DNA of 64,000 nt, from positions 62,001 to 126,000 of the forward strand of contig JBJELW010000076.1 in the NCBI GenBank assembly GCA_051879315.1, in the 5' to 3' direction. The notes beneath the pieces are model-generated. The model saw only the letters and a program-made list of their open reading frames with translations. It did no database searches and was not told where the DNA came from. A program made the translations under genes and the position numbers. Each line of letters begins with the position of its first letter. Positions within the stretch are counted from its first letter, which is position 1. Of this stretch, positions 34,718-43,475 are shown in pieces. This DNA comes from Roseburia_C sp051879315. GTDB lineage: Bacteria; Bacillota; Clostridia; Lachnospirales; Lachnospiraceae.

Positions 34718-37219
34718 ATGTGTTTTATAGCACTAGCCTTTCTTGCGGGAATTCTCTGGCGGCTCTGTGAGTGGCCCCCTTGGGGACTCATATTGGCCGC
34801 AGCAGGGATTCCGGGGATAGAGGCTTTGAACAGTTTCAGGAGGCCCCATAATAAGGAATCTGCATTGCATAGACCTGCTGCTCACATGGGATATCGTATG
34901 CACAGCCCACCTCGGGGAGAGCGGCAATGTGCAAATGGAAAATTCTATCTTGTTTTAATTTGCACATACATTGCTGTATTGCTTGGCTATTATAGATGCG
35001 ATTGCGAGGAGCGGATAAGGGGTGCTTATGAGTCCTGCCTGGAAGACGGAGCCTGCATTCAACTGCAGGGAAGGATCTATAAAAAAGAAAACAAGAATCA
35101 ACAACATTTATTCTATCTGGATCATGTGATCCTCCGGGTGGACGGAGAAATTTTCCCCACCCATTCTACCATCGTCACATTCTCGGACGATGAATATCCC
35201 ATAGGAAAAACAATCACAATCAGTGGAACCTTGAAACTCCCGGTTCCGGCGGCCAATGATGGCAATTACGATGCCAGGGCATATTATCGTAGTCTGAATA
35301 TAGACTATCTTGTAAACGGAGAAACTGTTCTGGGTGTATATGGCAAAACAGACCGGGTTTCCGAATATCTCTATCAACTCAGGGAAAAGTTTAAAGAAAA
35401 TTTTATAAAAATATTTTCGGTTGAAAATGCAGGGATTCTCACGACCATGTTATTGGGAGACAAAGAACTGCTTGATACAGAAACAAAGGAGATTTATCAA
35501 CAATCCGGAGTCTCCCACACGCTTACCATCAGTGGCCTGCACATTACCCTTTTGGGAATGCTGATATATCAATTCCTGCGAAGAAAAACATCTTTTCTGG
35601 TGTCGGGGATGGGGGCAGCCATTGTTCTGGTGCTATATGTGAATATGGCCGGAGCGGGAATCTCAGCCAGGCGGGCATTATGCATGTTTCTTCTCCTGAT
35701 ACTTGGACGAATTATGGGGAGAAGCTATGACTCTCTGACAGGCCTGGCTCTTGCCGTGCTGCTCTTACTTTGGGAGAATCCATTCCTGTGGTTTTATTCC
35801 GGATTACAGTTTTCTATAGCAGCAGTAATCGGGGCCACCTATGTTCGTGAAAGACTGGGAAGAATCCTGCATTTGTGGAAGTCGTGGGGTAAAAAACTGG
35901 GAAAATTCACGAATTTACGGAAGTTGTGGAGTAAAAAACTGGGGGAGTCGCTTCTGGTCTCGGTATCCATCCAGCTAACCACCTTACCGCTGGTAGCTTT
36001 TTACTATTATGAAGTGCCGGTTTATGGAGTGCTTTTGAATCTGATTGTTGTAAATTTTCTTAGTTTTGTTCTGATTTTGGGGATTATCAGTGGCGTGCTT
36101 GGATTTGTTTCACTGAGCATTGCCAGAATTGTGGCAGTTCCGTTGGAACTTGTACTCCACGGGATTACCGGAATCAGCCATAGCTTTCTTCTGCTTCCGG
36201 GAGCAGTGTGTGCCACCGGCTGCCCGGACCCTGGACGGATCATGGCCTATTATTGCACACTGTTCCTTGCGTTGCAGATCCTGGGGCAGCTTTGGCGGGG
36301 ATATGAGGAACGCAGGGAGAAAATCCGGGATAAGGAGCAGTTAAAAAGGGAAAATAAAATCTTTTATAGGCGGCTTTTTACCGGTGGATGTATCACGCTG
36401 GGGATTCTGTTGGCAGTTCTTCTTTTTCCTGTCCGGAGTTCCCTGCTTTGTGCCGTTCTGGATGTGGGACAGGGGGATGGCATTTATTTGCAGCCGGAAG
36501 AGGGTGTTCATGTGTTTATTGATGGTGGCAGCAGTGATGTGAGTGGGGTGGCAAAATATCGTATATTACCTTTTTTGAAATATCACCGGATTACCTCTAT
36601 TGATTATTGGTTTGTCAGTCATTATGACACGGATCATGTCAGCGGACTGCTGCAGCTTTTGGAGGAGGGGTACAGTGTGGAAAATCTGTTCCTTCCCTAT
36701 GAGGAGCCGGATAATGAAAATTATGTGCAGTTGCTGGAGGCTGCGGAAAATGTGGGAACACGGGTGTTATATTTCCCGGCGGGAAGTGTGATTGATATGG
36801 AATCCAGCAGCATCCGGGCACTTTTGCCAGATCCAAGCCGCAGCGTGGATGCAGGGGACGAAAATGAAAACTGTATGGTGCTGTATGTCACCCACCCATC
36901 GGGAAATATGATTTTTACCGGGGATGCCGGTGTGGAGGATGAACAGTGGATTCTGCCGGACCTTTCCACGGTGAAACTGTTGAAAGTGGGGCATCATGGA
37001 TCAAGGTATTCCAGCTCGGAAGAATTTTTACAGAAATTATCTCCGGAATATGCCGTCATCAGCTGTAGCAGCACCAATTCTTATGGGCATCCCCACGCAG
37101 AGACGTTAGAAAGACTCGATGACGTGGGTTGTAAAGTGTTCCGAACTGATCAGGCAGGGCAAATTAGCATTTCAGTGGATAAAGCCGAAAATAGTTGGGA
37201 CGTAGAGGGAAAGAATTGA
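34718..37219 (+). CDS. comEC: ComEC/Rec2 DNA internalisation channel protein
   Basis: A polytopic membrane protein that carries single-stranded DNA across the membrane during transformation, 833 residues from ATG at 34718. The N-terminal membrane pair, a soluble OB-like DUF4131 part (about 85-215), the competence core of many membrane helices (about 235-530) and a metallo-beta-lactamase-like domain (about 575-825) with V-S-H-Y-D-T-D-H (near 632) and V-G-H-H-G-S are all present. The ATG has no ribosome binding site; AGGAGG at 34690-34695 is correctly placed instead for an in-frame ATA at 34703 (I-K-K-R-P-M-C-F), which overlaps the gerM-like stop. The real start may thus be the rare ATA. Confidence 0.93.
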   Translation: MCFIALAFLAGILWRLCEWPPWGLILAAAGIPGIEALNSFRRPHNKESALHRPAAHMGYRMHSPPRGERQCANGKFYLVLICTYIAVLLGYYRCDCEERIRGAYESCLEDGACIQLQGRIYKKENKNQQHLFYLDHVILRVDGEIFPTHSTIVTFSDDEYPIGKTITISGTLKLPVPAANDGNYDARAYYRSLNIDYLVNGETVLGVYGKTDRVSEYLYQLREKFKENFIKIFSVENAGILTTMLLGDKELLDTETKEIYQQSGVSHTLTISGLHITLLGMLIYQFLRRKTSFLVSGMGAAIVLVLYVNMAGAGISARRALCMFLLLILGRIMGRSYDSLTGLALAVLLLLWENPFLWFYSGLQFSIAAVIGATYVRERLGRILHLWKSWGKKLGKFTNLRKLWSKKLGESLLVSVSIQLTTLPLVAFYYYEVPVYGVLLNLIVVNFLSFVLILGIISGVLGFVSLSIARIVAVPLELVLHGITGISHSFLLLPGAVCATGCPDPGRIMAYYCTLFLALQILGQLWRGYEERREKIRDKEQLKRENKIFYRRLFTGGCITLGILLAVLLFPVRSSLLCAVLDVGQGDGIYLQPEEGVHVFIDGGSSDVSGVAKYRILPFLKYHRITSIDYWFVSHYDTDHVSGLLQLLEEGYSVENLFLPYEEPDNENYVQLLEAAENVGTRVLYFPAGSVIDMESSSIRALLPDPSRSVDAGDENENCMVLYVTHPSGNMIFTGDAGVEDEQWILPDLSTVKLLKVGHHGSRYSSSEEFLQKLSPEYAVISCSSTNSYGHPHAETLERLDDVGCKVFRTDQAGQISISVDKAENSWDVEGKN

Positions 37220-37276
37220 TATGGAGAGCACTGATAGGTCTTGTTTCCTCTTTGACGGATGTGATAATATGTGGTT

Positions 37277-38260
37277 ATGAAAAGCATTAATGAAGATATC
37301 AAAAATGGACAAATAAAAACAGTATATCTCCTGTATGGAGAGGAAGCCTACCTGAAAAGACAGTACCGGGATAAGCTGAAAAAAGCACTGATTCCGGAGG
37401 GGGATACCATGAACTATACGGCCTTCGAGGGGAAGAGCGTGGAAGTAAAACAGGTCATTGACCTGGCGGAGACGCTGCCTTTCTTCAACGACCATCGTAT
37501 GATTCTGGTGGAGGGCACCGGCTTTTTCAAGAATTCAAACGAAGAGCTGGCGGAATATCTCGGACAGATTCCTGAATCCACTTGTATTGTTTTCGTGGAG
37601 GAAGAAGTGGATAAGCGTTCAAAGACCTTTAAGGCTGCTGCCAAGGCGGGCAGGGCGGTGGAATTTGTCACACCGGATGAGAAGACACTGATGCGCTGGA
37701 TCATGGGCCGTGTACAAAAGGAAAATAAAAAAGTGAGTCAGTCAGTTCTGGCGTATTTCATTTCCGTTACGGGATCAGATATGGAGAATATGGACCATGA
37801 ACTGGAAAAACTTTTCTGTTACACATTGAACCGGCCGGAAATCACCATGCAGGATCTTGAGGAAATCTGTGTGGGACAGACGGAAAACAAGATTTTTGAT
37901 ATGATCACTGCCATCGCACTTGGAAATCAGAAACAGGCATTGAACCTGTACTACGATTTACTGACCCTGAAAGAGGCACCCATGCGGATTCTTTATCTGA
38001 TTGCAAAGCAGTTTCAGAGCCTTCTTCTGGTCAAAAGTATGGCGGCAAAGGGGTATCCGGCTGCAACTATTGCAAAGACAGACGGAACGCCTTCCTTTGT
38101 GGTACAGAAAAAGATGGGACAGGCGAAGCGGTTTACCATGGATGAATTAAAACAGGCAATAGAGTCCTGCGCCCAGGCGGAAGAGGATGTAAAGCAGGGG
38201 CGTCTCAACGACCAGATAGCGGTGGAACTTCTGATCGTACAGTATAGCAGAAAAAAATAA
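37277..38260 (+). CDS. holA: DNA polymerase III subunit delta
   Basis: Clamp-loader subunit that opens the beta clamp. The protein has 327 residues from the ATG at 37277 (a GTG two codons earlier is possible) and starts K-S-I-N-E-D-I, followed by the family's Y-L-L-Y-G-E-E-A-Y and, later, G-D/T-R-K-like motifs of the AAA+ fold, with a C-terminal collar domain containing L-N-D-Q-I-A-V-E. comEC-holA-rpsT is the common Firmicutes arrangement, with rpsT on the other strand. Confidence 0.94.
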   Translation: MKSINEDIKNGQIKTVYLLYGEEAYLKRQYRDKLKKALIPEGDTMNYTAFEGKSVEVKQVIDLAETLPFFNDHRMILVEGTGFFKNSNEELAEYLGQIPESTCIVFVEEEVDKRSKTFKAAAKAGRAVEFVTPDEKTLMRWIMGRVQKENKKVSQSVLAYFISVTGSDMENMDHELEKLFCYTLNRPEITMQDLEEICVGQTENKIFDMITAIALGNQKQALNLYYDLLTLKEAPMRILYLIAKQFQSLLLVKSMAAKGYPAATIAKTDGTPSFVVQKKMGQAKRFTMDELKQAIESCAQAEEDVKQGRLNDQIAVELLIVQYSRKK

Positions 38261-38327
38261 GAGAGAATCCGGCTATGCACATTCATCGCCCGCCAGGCGT
38301 ATGGCTTTTGCGGATTCCCAACACAAT

Positions 38328-38362
38328 AAAAAATCACCGGAATGACGGTACCGGTGATTTTT
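38328..38362. terminator. Bidirectional terminator between holA and rpsT
   Basis: AAAAAATCACCGG (38328-38340), 10-base loop, CCGGTGATTTTT (38351-38362): a perfect stem with A and T runs on both sides, serving the convergent genes. Confidence 0.9.
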
Positions 38363-38398
38363 GTTATTTATGTGTTTGTCGAATCCGAAGGAATCTCA

Positions 38399-38662
38399 TT
38401 AAGCAAGCTTGTTAACAGCTAATGTTAAACGAGAAATCTTTCTAGAAGCATTATTCTTGTGATAAACACCCTTAGTAGCAGCCTTGTCAATCTCAGAAGT
38501 AGCAGCAAGTAATGCAGCCTGGGCAGCAGCCTTGTCATTTGCTGAAATAGCAGCCTCTACCTTTTTGATAGATGTCTTAACTTTGGATCTGATAGCCTTG
38601 TTTCTCTCAGCTTTAGTCTTATTTACAAGAATTCTTTTCTTTGCAGATTTAATGTTAGCCAA
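38399..38662 (-). CDS. rpsT: 30S ribosomal protein S20
   Basis: Primary 16S rRNA-binding protein, 87 residues. The start is TTG at 38662 on the minus strand: GGAGGTG lies eight bases before it, and the product then begins M-A-N-I-K-S-A-K-K-R as in other S20 proteins. A longer frame from 38677 would begin inside the ribosome binding site. Rich in Lys and Ala as expected. A non-ATG start is common for rpsT and may help its autoregulation. Confidence 0.96.
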   Translation of the reverse strand: MANIKSAKKRILVNKTKAERNKAIRSKVKTSIKKVEAAISANDKAAAQAALLAATSEIDKAATKGVYHKNNASRKISRLTLAVNKLA

Positions 38663-38749
38663 CCTGTACACCTCCAATTATTTAGATTTATGTTTTGTGG
38701 TTGTTACATTAACCCGGACACGGACGATCTAATGTAAACATACTATGAT

Positions 38750-38778
38750 AGTTTAGCCCAGCTTTTGCCATCTGTCAA
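38750..38778 (-). promoter_or_regulatory. Putative rpsT promoter
   Basis: Minus strand: TTGACA (38778-38773), 17-base spacer, TAAACT (38755-38750). Confidence 0.65.
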
Positions 38779-38857
38779 TACATATTTTCGGAAAAAATGC
38801 AAAAAATATTTTTATCGATGAACGTGTATGAGGATAAGAGAGGATGGGATACAATTC

Positions 38858-39799
38858 ATGTTTCAAGTGAGAACAGACCTGGCGCTGGAGTCTAAGGAGA
38901 AATTTGAAGAAGACAATGTGGAAGTCAAAGGAGTGCGGGTGGAGGAGGAGCAGATCACTCCGGAAATCCACGTGACCCGTGTATATATTGATACAGAAAA
39001 CGGAGCCAGAATTATGGGAAAACCCAAAGGCAGCTATATCACGCTGGAAGCATCCGACATGATGGAAGAAGATGAGGACCAGCAGAGCGAAGTTTCCCGG
39101 GAATTGGCAAAGATCCTTCGGACAATGATGCCGGAGCATCGGGAACAGATGTCGGTGCTGGTGGTGGGACTTGGCAATCGGCAGGTGACTCCCGATGCCC
39201 TGGGTCCTTACGTGGTGGATCATATGATGATCACCCGGCATATTTTGCAGGAATTCGGACCTTGCGCGCTGGAAAATCCTAACGGGAATGTGGTTAGTGC
39301 CATCGTGCCGGGAGTTATGGCACAGACAGGCATGGAATCCAGCGAAATCATTGCGGGCATCATTGAAAAGACCAGGCCGGATCTGGTAGTGGTGGTGGAT
39401 GCACTGGCAGCCAGAAGCGTCCGCCGTCTGAACCGTACCATACAGATTACCGACACCGGAATCAACCCGGGTTCCGGTGTGGGAAATCATCGCCATGCCA
39501 TCAACGAAGAAAGCATGGGGGTTCCGGTGATTGCCATCGGAGTGCCCACGGTGGTGGATGCGGCAACCATTGTTTCAGATACTATGGACGAACTGGTTAC
39601 GGCCATGAGACAATCGGAGTCTTTAAGATGCCTGGGGGATTCCCTTACCACATTAGACGATGCGGAGAAGAGAGAACTGGTACGGGAGCTGCTGTCACCA
39701 AACCTGAATGCCATGTTTGTGACGCCTAAGGATATCGATGAGGCTGTGAGAAATCTCAGCCTCACGGTGGCAGAAGGGCTCAATCTGGCGTTTTCCTAA
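38858..39799 (+). CDS. gpr: Germination protease GPR
   Basis: Aspartic-like protease (peptidase family A25) that degrades small acid-soluble spore proteins on germination; 313 residues from ATG at 38858, which has GGATGGGAT upstream, whereas the ATG at 38828 has no site. V-R-T-D-L-A-L-E marks the N-terminal region where the zymogen is processed in homologues; V-V-G-L-G-N-R-Q-V-T-P-D-A-L-G-P is conserved. Its presence shows the organism makes spores or descends from one that did. It is expected to be sigma-G controlled; I could not identify a convincing sigma-G promoter. Confidence 0.95.
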   Translation: MFQVRTDLALESKEKFEEDNVEVKGVRVEEEQITPEIHVTRVYIDTENGARIMGKPKGSYITLEASDMMEEDEDQQSEVSRELAKILRTMMPEHREQMSVLVVGLGNRQVTPDALGPYVVDHMMITRHILQEFGPCALENPNGNVVSAIVPGVMAQTGMESSEIIAGIIEKTRPDLVVVVDALAARSVRRLNRTIQITDTGINPGSGVGNHRHAINEESMGVPVIAIGVPTVVDAATIVSDTMDELVTAMRQSESLRCLGDSLTTLDDAEKRELVRELLSPNLNAMFVTPKDIDEAVRNLSLTVAEGLNLAFS

Positions 39800-39862
39800 G
39801 GAAACAGGCATTGAAACTGATTTATCACACATAGTTTTTCCTGCAGAGGCATATACTGTACT

Positions 39863-41110
39863 ATGAGAAAAAAGAAACAAGCCGGAAAAATACGCGCTAT
39901 TATCGGATTGGCAGGTATCTGCTGTCTGGCTGCCTGTCTTTGCTTCACGGAGGAAGGAAGCTTGGCGGAAGAATTGAAAACAGAAGGTGCCCGGAAATTA
40001 AATCTGATTTTGACAAGACAATATATGCCTCAGCTATCCTTTCTGGCAGAGGGACGGGATGAGCAGACATTGTCCGATGTTCTACTTGGGAGGATGGAGC
40101 AGGAGGTGCCTATCTGGGCCTATGCCAGAAGCAGAAGCGATTATACCACGGATGCGGAGAGCAGCCTTTCCTACGAAGAGATTATCGCATTGGAGGGGAA
40201 AGATGAGCCTGAGGTGACAGAGGACGTGCTGAGTGCCGCAGAACAGGAAAATGCCCAGATAGTGGCAGAGGAAGCGGTGGCGGAGAACCAGGAAGCAGTA
40301 CAAAAAATTGCGGATCAGGTTTTGGTGGAAGAATCGCTGGCCAATGGAAAAGTACAGGAAATATCCAGAGAAAAATTAAACGATTTTGACTATCTGCTGC
40401 AGAATTTTTACAATGTGGACAGCACCACCACCATCACCGGCAGTCAGCTGAATGCGAAGGAACTTCTGGGGATGGATCTATCTTTGCAAACCCCGTCGGA
40501 TCAGCCCCAGATCCTGATTTATCATACTCACTCCCAGGAAATGTATGCAGACTCGGATCCTCAGGATGTGATGACCGGAGTCATGGGAGCAGGGGAGTAT
40601 CTGACACAGCTTCTGGAGGGATACGGATTTAATGTGATCCATCATATGGGGCAATATGATGTGGGGGATCGGGATCATGCTTACTCCAATGCGGAGGGAG
40701 CCATTGAGCAGATTTTGGAGGAGAATCCAAGCATCGAGGTGGTCATTGACCTGCACCGGGACGCGGTAGACCAGCATATGGTGCGGACGGTGAATGGAGT
40801 GGATATGGCTCCGGTGATGTTTTTTAACGGGTTAAGCTACACCAATGCGCTGGGAAATATTACATATCTGGATAATCCGAATTTGAAGGGAAATCTGGCC
40901 TTCTCCCTGCAGATGCAGATTGCGGCGGAAGAATATTACCCAAATCTTACCAGGCCCATTTATTTAAAGGGATACCGCTACAACATGCATTTCCGGGAAA
41001 AGACCCTTCTGGTGGAACTGGGCTCCTACACCAATACCCAGGAGGAAATTTACCAGTCTCTGGTGCCGTTGGCGGATCTTTTGGATAAGGTGCTTCACAA
41101 TGAGACATAA
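39863..41110 (+). CDS. spoIIP: Stage II sporulation protein P
   Basis: Peptidoglycan amidase/endopeptidase of the DMP engulfment complex, 415 residues. A single N-terminal membrane segment (about 10-28) is followed by an extracellular linker rich in Glu/Ala (about 100-160) and the SpoIIP catalytic domain (about 210-410) with I-Y-H-T-H-S-Q-E and V-I-D-L-H-R-D-A. It follows gpr by 63 bases, the standard order. Confidence 0.95.
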   Translation: MRKKKQAGKIRAIIGLAGICCLAACLCFTEEGSLAEELKTEGARKLNLILTRQYMPQLSFLAEGRDEQTLSDVLLGRMEQEVPIWAYARSRSDYTTDAESSLSYEEIIALEGKDEPEVTEDVLSAAEQENAQIVAEEAVAENQEAVQKIADQVLVEESLANGKVQEISREKLNDFDYLLQNFYNVDSTTTITGSQLNAKELLGMDLSLQTPSDQPQILIYHTHSQEMYADSDPQDVMTGVMGAGEYLTQLLEGYGFNVIHHMGQYDVGDRDHAYSNAEGAIEQILEENPSIEVVIDLHRDAVDQHMVRTVNGVDMAPVMFFNGLSYTNALGNITYLDNPNLKGNLAFSLQMQIAAEEYYPNLTRPIYLKGYRYNMHFREKTLLVELGSYTNTQEEIYQSLVPLADLLDKVLHNET

Positions 41111-41139
41111 AAACTTAATATATTTGTAAGGAAAATCTC

Positions 41140-41168
41140 TTGAAAAGAAAAAATTTTTTCTATATATT
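41140..41168 (+). promoter_or_regulatory. Putative promoter of the MBOAT-SGNH pair
   Basis: TTGAAA (41140-41145), 17-base spacer, TATATT (41163-41168), 41 bases before the MBOAT gene. Confidence 0.6.
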
Positions 41169-41209
41169 AGATATGTTACGAATATAAAGGATGAAAGATG
41201 TGAAGTGGC

Positions 41210-42547
41210 ATGGAGTTTTCGAATTTAATATTTATTTTTCGGTTTTTACCGATTTTTCTGCTTGTATATTATCTGGTACCGGTGCGTTGGAAAAACCCGG
41301 TACTTTTCTTTGGAAGTGTGATTTGTTATGGGCTGGGTAACTGGCAGGATACGCTGCTGTTGACTGTGTCCTTTCTGCTGAACTATCTCTTGACCATGGT
41401 TATGGACAAAAAAGACGCATCGCCGGCGTGGCGGCGGGTGTGGCTGATACTGTTGGTGGTATATGATGTGGGTGTACTGTGCTTTTTTAAGTATTTCTGG
41501 AGCCGTTTGCCGCTGGGAATCAGCTTTTATACCTTTACCATGCTTTCCTATGTGCTGGATGTGTATCGGAAAAAACAGTGTTCGACCCGCAATTTTTGGG
41601 AGCTGGGAACTTATGTATGGATGTTTCCCAAGCTGATTTCCGGACCCATTGCTTCCTTTGGGGAGACCATCGGATCCATCCGGGAGCGAAAAATTCGGCC
41701 CAAGAGTGTGGAATACGGACTTTCCCTGATGATAGTAGGACTGGGCTTCAAAGTAATCATAGCAGACCATCTTGCCACCCTGTGGCGGGATGTACAGACG
41801 GTGGGCTTTGAGAGCATATCCACTCCGTTGGCATGGATAGGAATGGCAGGATATTGTGCCCAGTTGTTTTTTGATTTTCAAGGATACAGTCTTATGGCTG
41901 TAGGACTGGGGGAAATGCTGGGATTTACACTGCCCCAGAACTTTAATCATCCCTATCGGTCAAAAAGTGTGGGGGAATTCTATCGCAGATGGCACATGAC
42001 TCTGGGTGCATGGTTTAAAAACTATATCTATATTCCCCTGGGAGGGAACCGGAAAGGAAAGGCGCGTACTTTATTCAACCTGCTTATCGTGTGGCTGGTC
42101 ACCGGTATCTGGCATGGAGTCACATTGAATTTCCTTTTATGGGGCCTTGTGTTGTTCCTGTTTATTGCACTGGAAAAAATTGTGCCGCAAGGGAAGTTGA
42201 AAAAACTGAATTGGATGGGGCATTTGTACATATGGATCGTGATTCCCCTGACATGGATGTTGTTTGCCATTACGGACATTAAACAGATCGGTATTTATTT
42301 TTCCCGGTTGTTTCCGTTCTTTGGCACGGGGGTTGCGGTGCATGCAGGAGACTATATTACGTATCTTAAAAATTATAGCCTGTTTTTCGGCCTGGCGTTT
42401 CTCGTTTCGCTGCCGATTGTAGACAAATTCTGGAAAAAACATTGGAATAAATTTTATACCAAGATTCTGCTGTTTGCAGTGTTCTGGGTTTGCATCGTTT
42501 TGATTGCCAAAGGACTTAAAAATCCGTTCATGTATTTTAGTTTTTAG
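41210..42547 (+). CDS. MBOAT family membrane O-acyltransferase (AlgI/DltB-like)
   Basis: A 445-residue polytopic membrane protein of the MBOAT family, which hands acyl groups across the membrane to extracellular polymers. The family features are F-D-F-Q-G-Y-S (about 221-227), F-Y-R-R-W-H-M-T-L-G-A-W-F with N-Y-I-Y-I-P-L-G-G-N, and the catalytic histidine in T-G-I-W-H-G (about 300). It precedes an SGNH hydrolase by 12 bases, the usual pairing for O-acetylation of polysaccharide or wall polymer. No dltA/dltC genes are adjacent, so alginate-like or PatA-type O-acetylation is more likely than teichoic acid D-alanylation. Confidence 0.9.
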   Translation: MEFSNLIFIFRFLPIFLLVYYLVPVRWKNPVLFFGSVICYGLGNWQDTLLLTVSFLLNYLLTMVMDKKDASPAWRRVWLILLVVYDVGVLCFFKYFWSRLPLGISFYTFTMLSYVLDVYRKKQCSTRNFWELGTYVWMFPKLISGPIASFGETIGSIRERKIRPKSVEYGLSLMIVGLGFKVIIADHLATLWRDVQTVGFESISTPLAWIGMAGYCAQLFFDFQGYSLMAVGLGEMLGFTLPQNFNHPYRSKSVGEFYRRWHMTLGAWFKNYIYIPLGGNRKGKARTLFNLLIVWLVTGIWHGVTLNFLLWGLVLFLFIALEKIVPQGKLKKLNWMGHLYIWIVIPLTWMLFAITDIKQIGIYFSRLFPFFGTGVAVHAGDYITYLKNYSLFFGLAFLVSLPIVDKFWKKHWNKFYTKILLFAVFWVCIVLIAKGLKNPFMYFSF

Positions 42548-42559
42548 TGGGAGGCGGCA

Positions 42560-43471
42560 ATGAAAAAATGGAAAAAAACACCGCTTTTGATTGCGGTGAT
42601 GGTCAGTATGCTTGTGATCGGTATTCTGTCTATTGTGGGAAGTCAGAGTATTTATAAGGAATATGCGGGATCTCTCTGGTCGGAGTCTGCCCTGGTGAGT
42701 CTGGTGGCAGGAATGTCCCAGGGGGTATTTCCCTGGAATGTGGGTGCGTCATCGGATGAGGAAGCCACGGAGCAGGAGGAAGCCACGGAGAGTCTGGCGC
42801 TCGCGGAAGAAATCGGTACCGAAGAGATAAGTACCGAGGAGATAGAGACGGAAGTGATCGAAGAGCCCCAGACTTATGAATTCACCCATGTGGATCAAAG
42901 CTATTTTGATGATGCGGTATTTATTGGAGATTCCCGTACCGTGGGACTTCGGGATTATTCCGGTTGGGACAATGCCACCTATTATGCCAGTGTGGGAATG
43001 ACGGTGTATGATCTGTTTACAGATCCTATTGTGAAGGAACAGGGCCGAACCATTACTGTGGAACAGGCGTTAAAGGAGCACCAGTTTGGCAAGGTCTATC
43101 TGATGGTGGGCATCAATGAGATGGGAACCGGAAATGTTGATACTTTTATGGAGGCCTATGAGGAGGCTGTGGAGCATTTGCGGGAGCTCCAGCCGGATGC
43201 CATCATTTATGTGGAAGGTATCATGTATATCAAGAAAAGCCGTTCGGACCGGGATCCGATCTTTAATAATCCTGCAATCCAGGAAAGAAATGACCGCATT
43301 GCAGAACTTGCAAATAATCAGGATATATTTTATATTGATGTTAATGAAGTGGTGATGGATGAGACAGGAAACTTAAATCCGGAATACACCTATGACGAGG
43401 TGCATCTGTTGGGAAAATATTATTCCGTATGGACGGATTTTCTCCTGGATCATGCAATTGTAAAGGAGTAA
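42560..43471 (+). CDS. Membrane-anchored SGNH/GDSL hydrolase-like protein
   Basis: A 303-residue protein: one N-terminal membrane segment (about 8-28), an acidic Glu/Thr-rich linker (about 65-105), then an SGNH domain with block I F-I-G-D-S-R (nucleophile Ser), a Gly block, the Asn block G-I-N-E-M-G and the block V Asp-His pair D-E-V-H. Together with the MBOAT protein it probably completes acetyl transfer to an extracytoplasmic polymer; it could also be an esterase. It starts 12 bases after the MBOAT gene and ends 4 bases before lepA. Confidence 0.88.
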   Translation: MKKWKKTPLLIAVMVSMLVIGILSIVGSQSIYKEYAGSLWSESALVSLVAGMSQGVFPWNVGASSDEEATEQEEATESLALAEEIGTEEISTEEIETEVIEEPQTYEFTHVDQSYFDDAVFIGDSRTVGLRDYSGWDNATYYASVGMTVYDLFTDPIVKEQGRTITVEQALKEHQFGKVYLMVGINEMGTGNVDTFMEAYEEAVEHLRELQPDAIIYVEGIMYIKKSRSDRDPIFNNPAIQERNDRIAELANNQDIFYIDVNEVVMDETGNLNPEYTYDEVHLLGKYYSVWTDFLLDHAIVKE

Positions 43472-43475
43472 GTAA

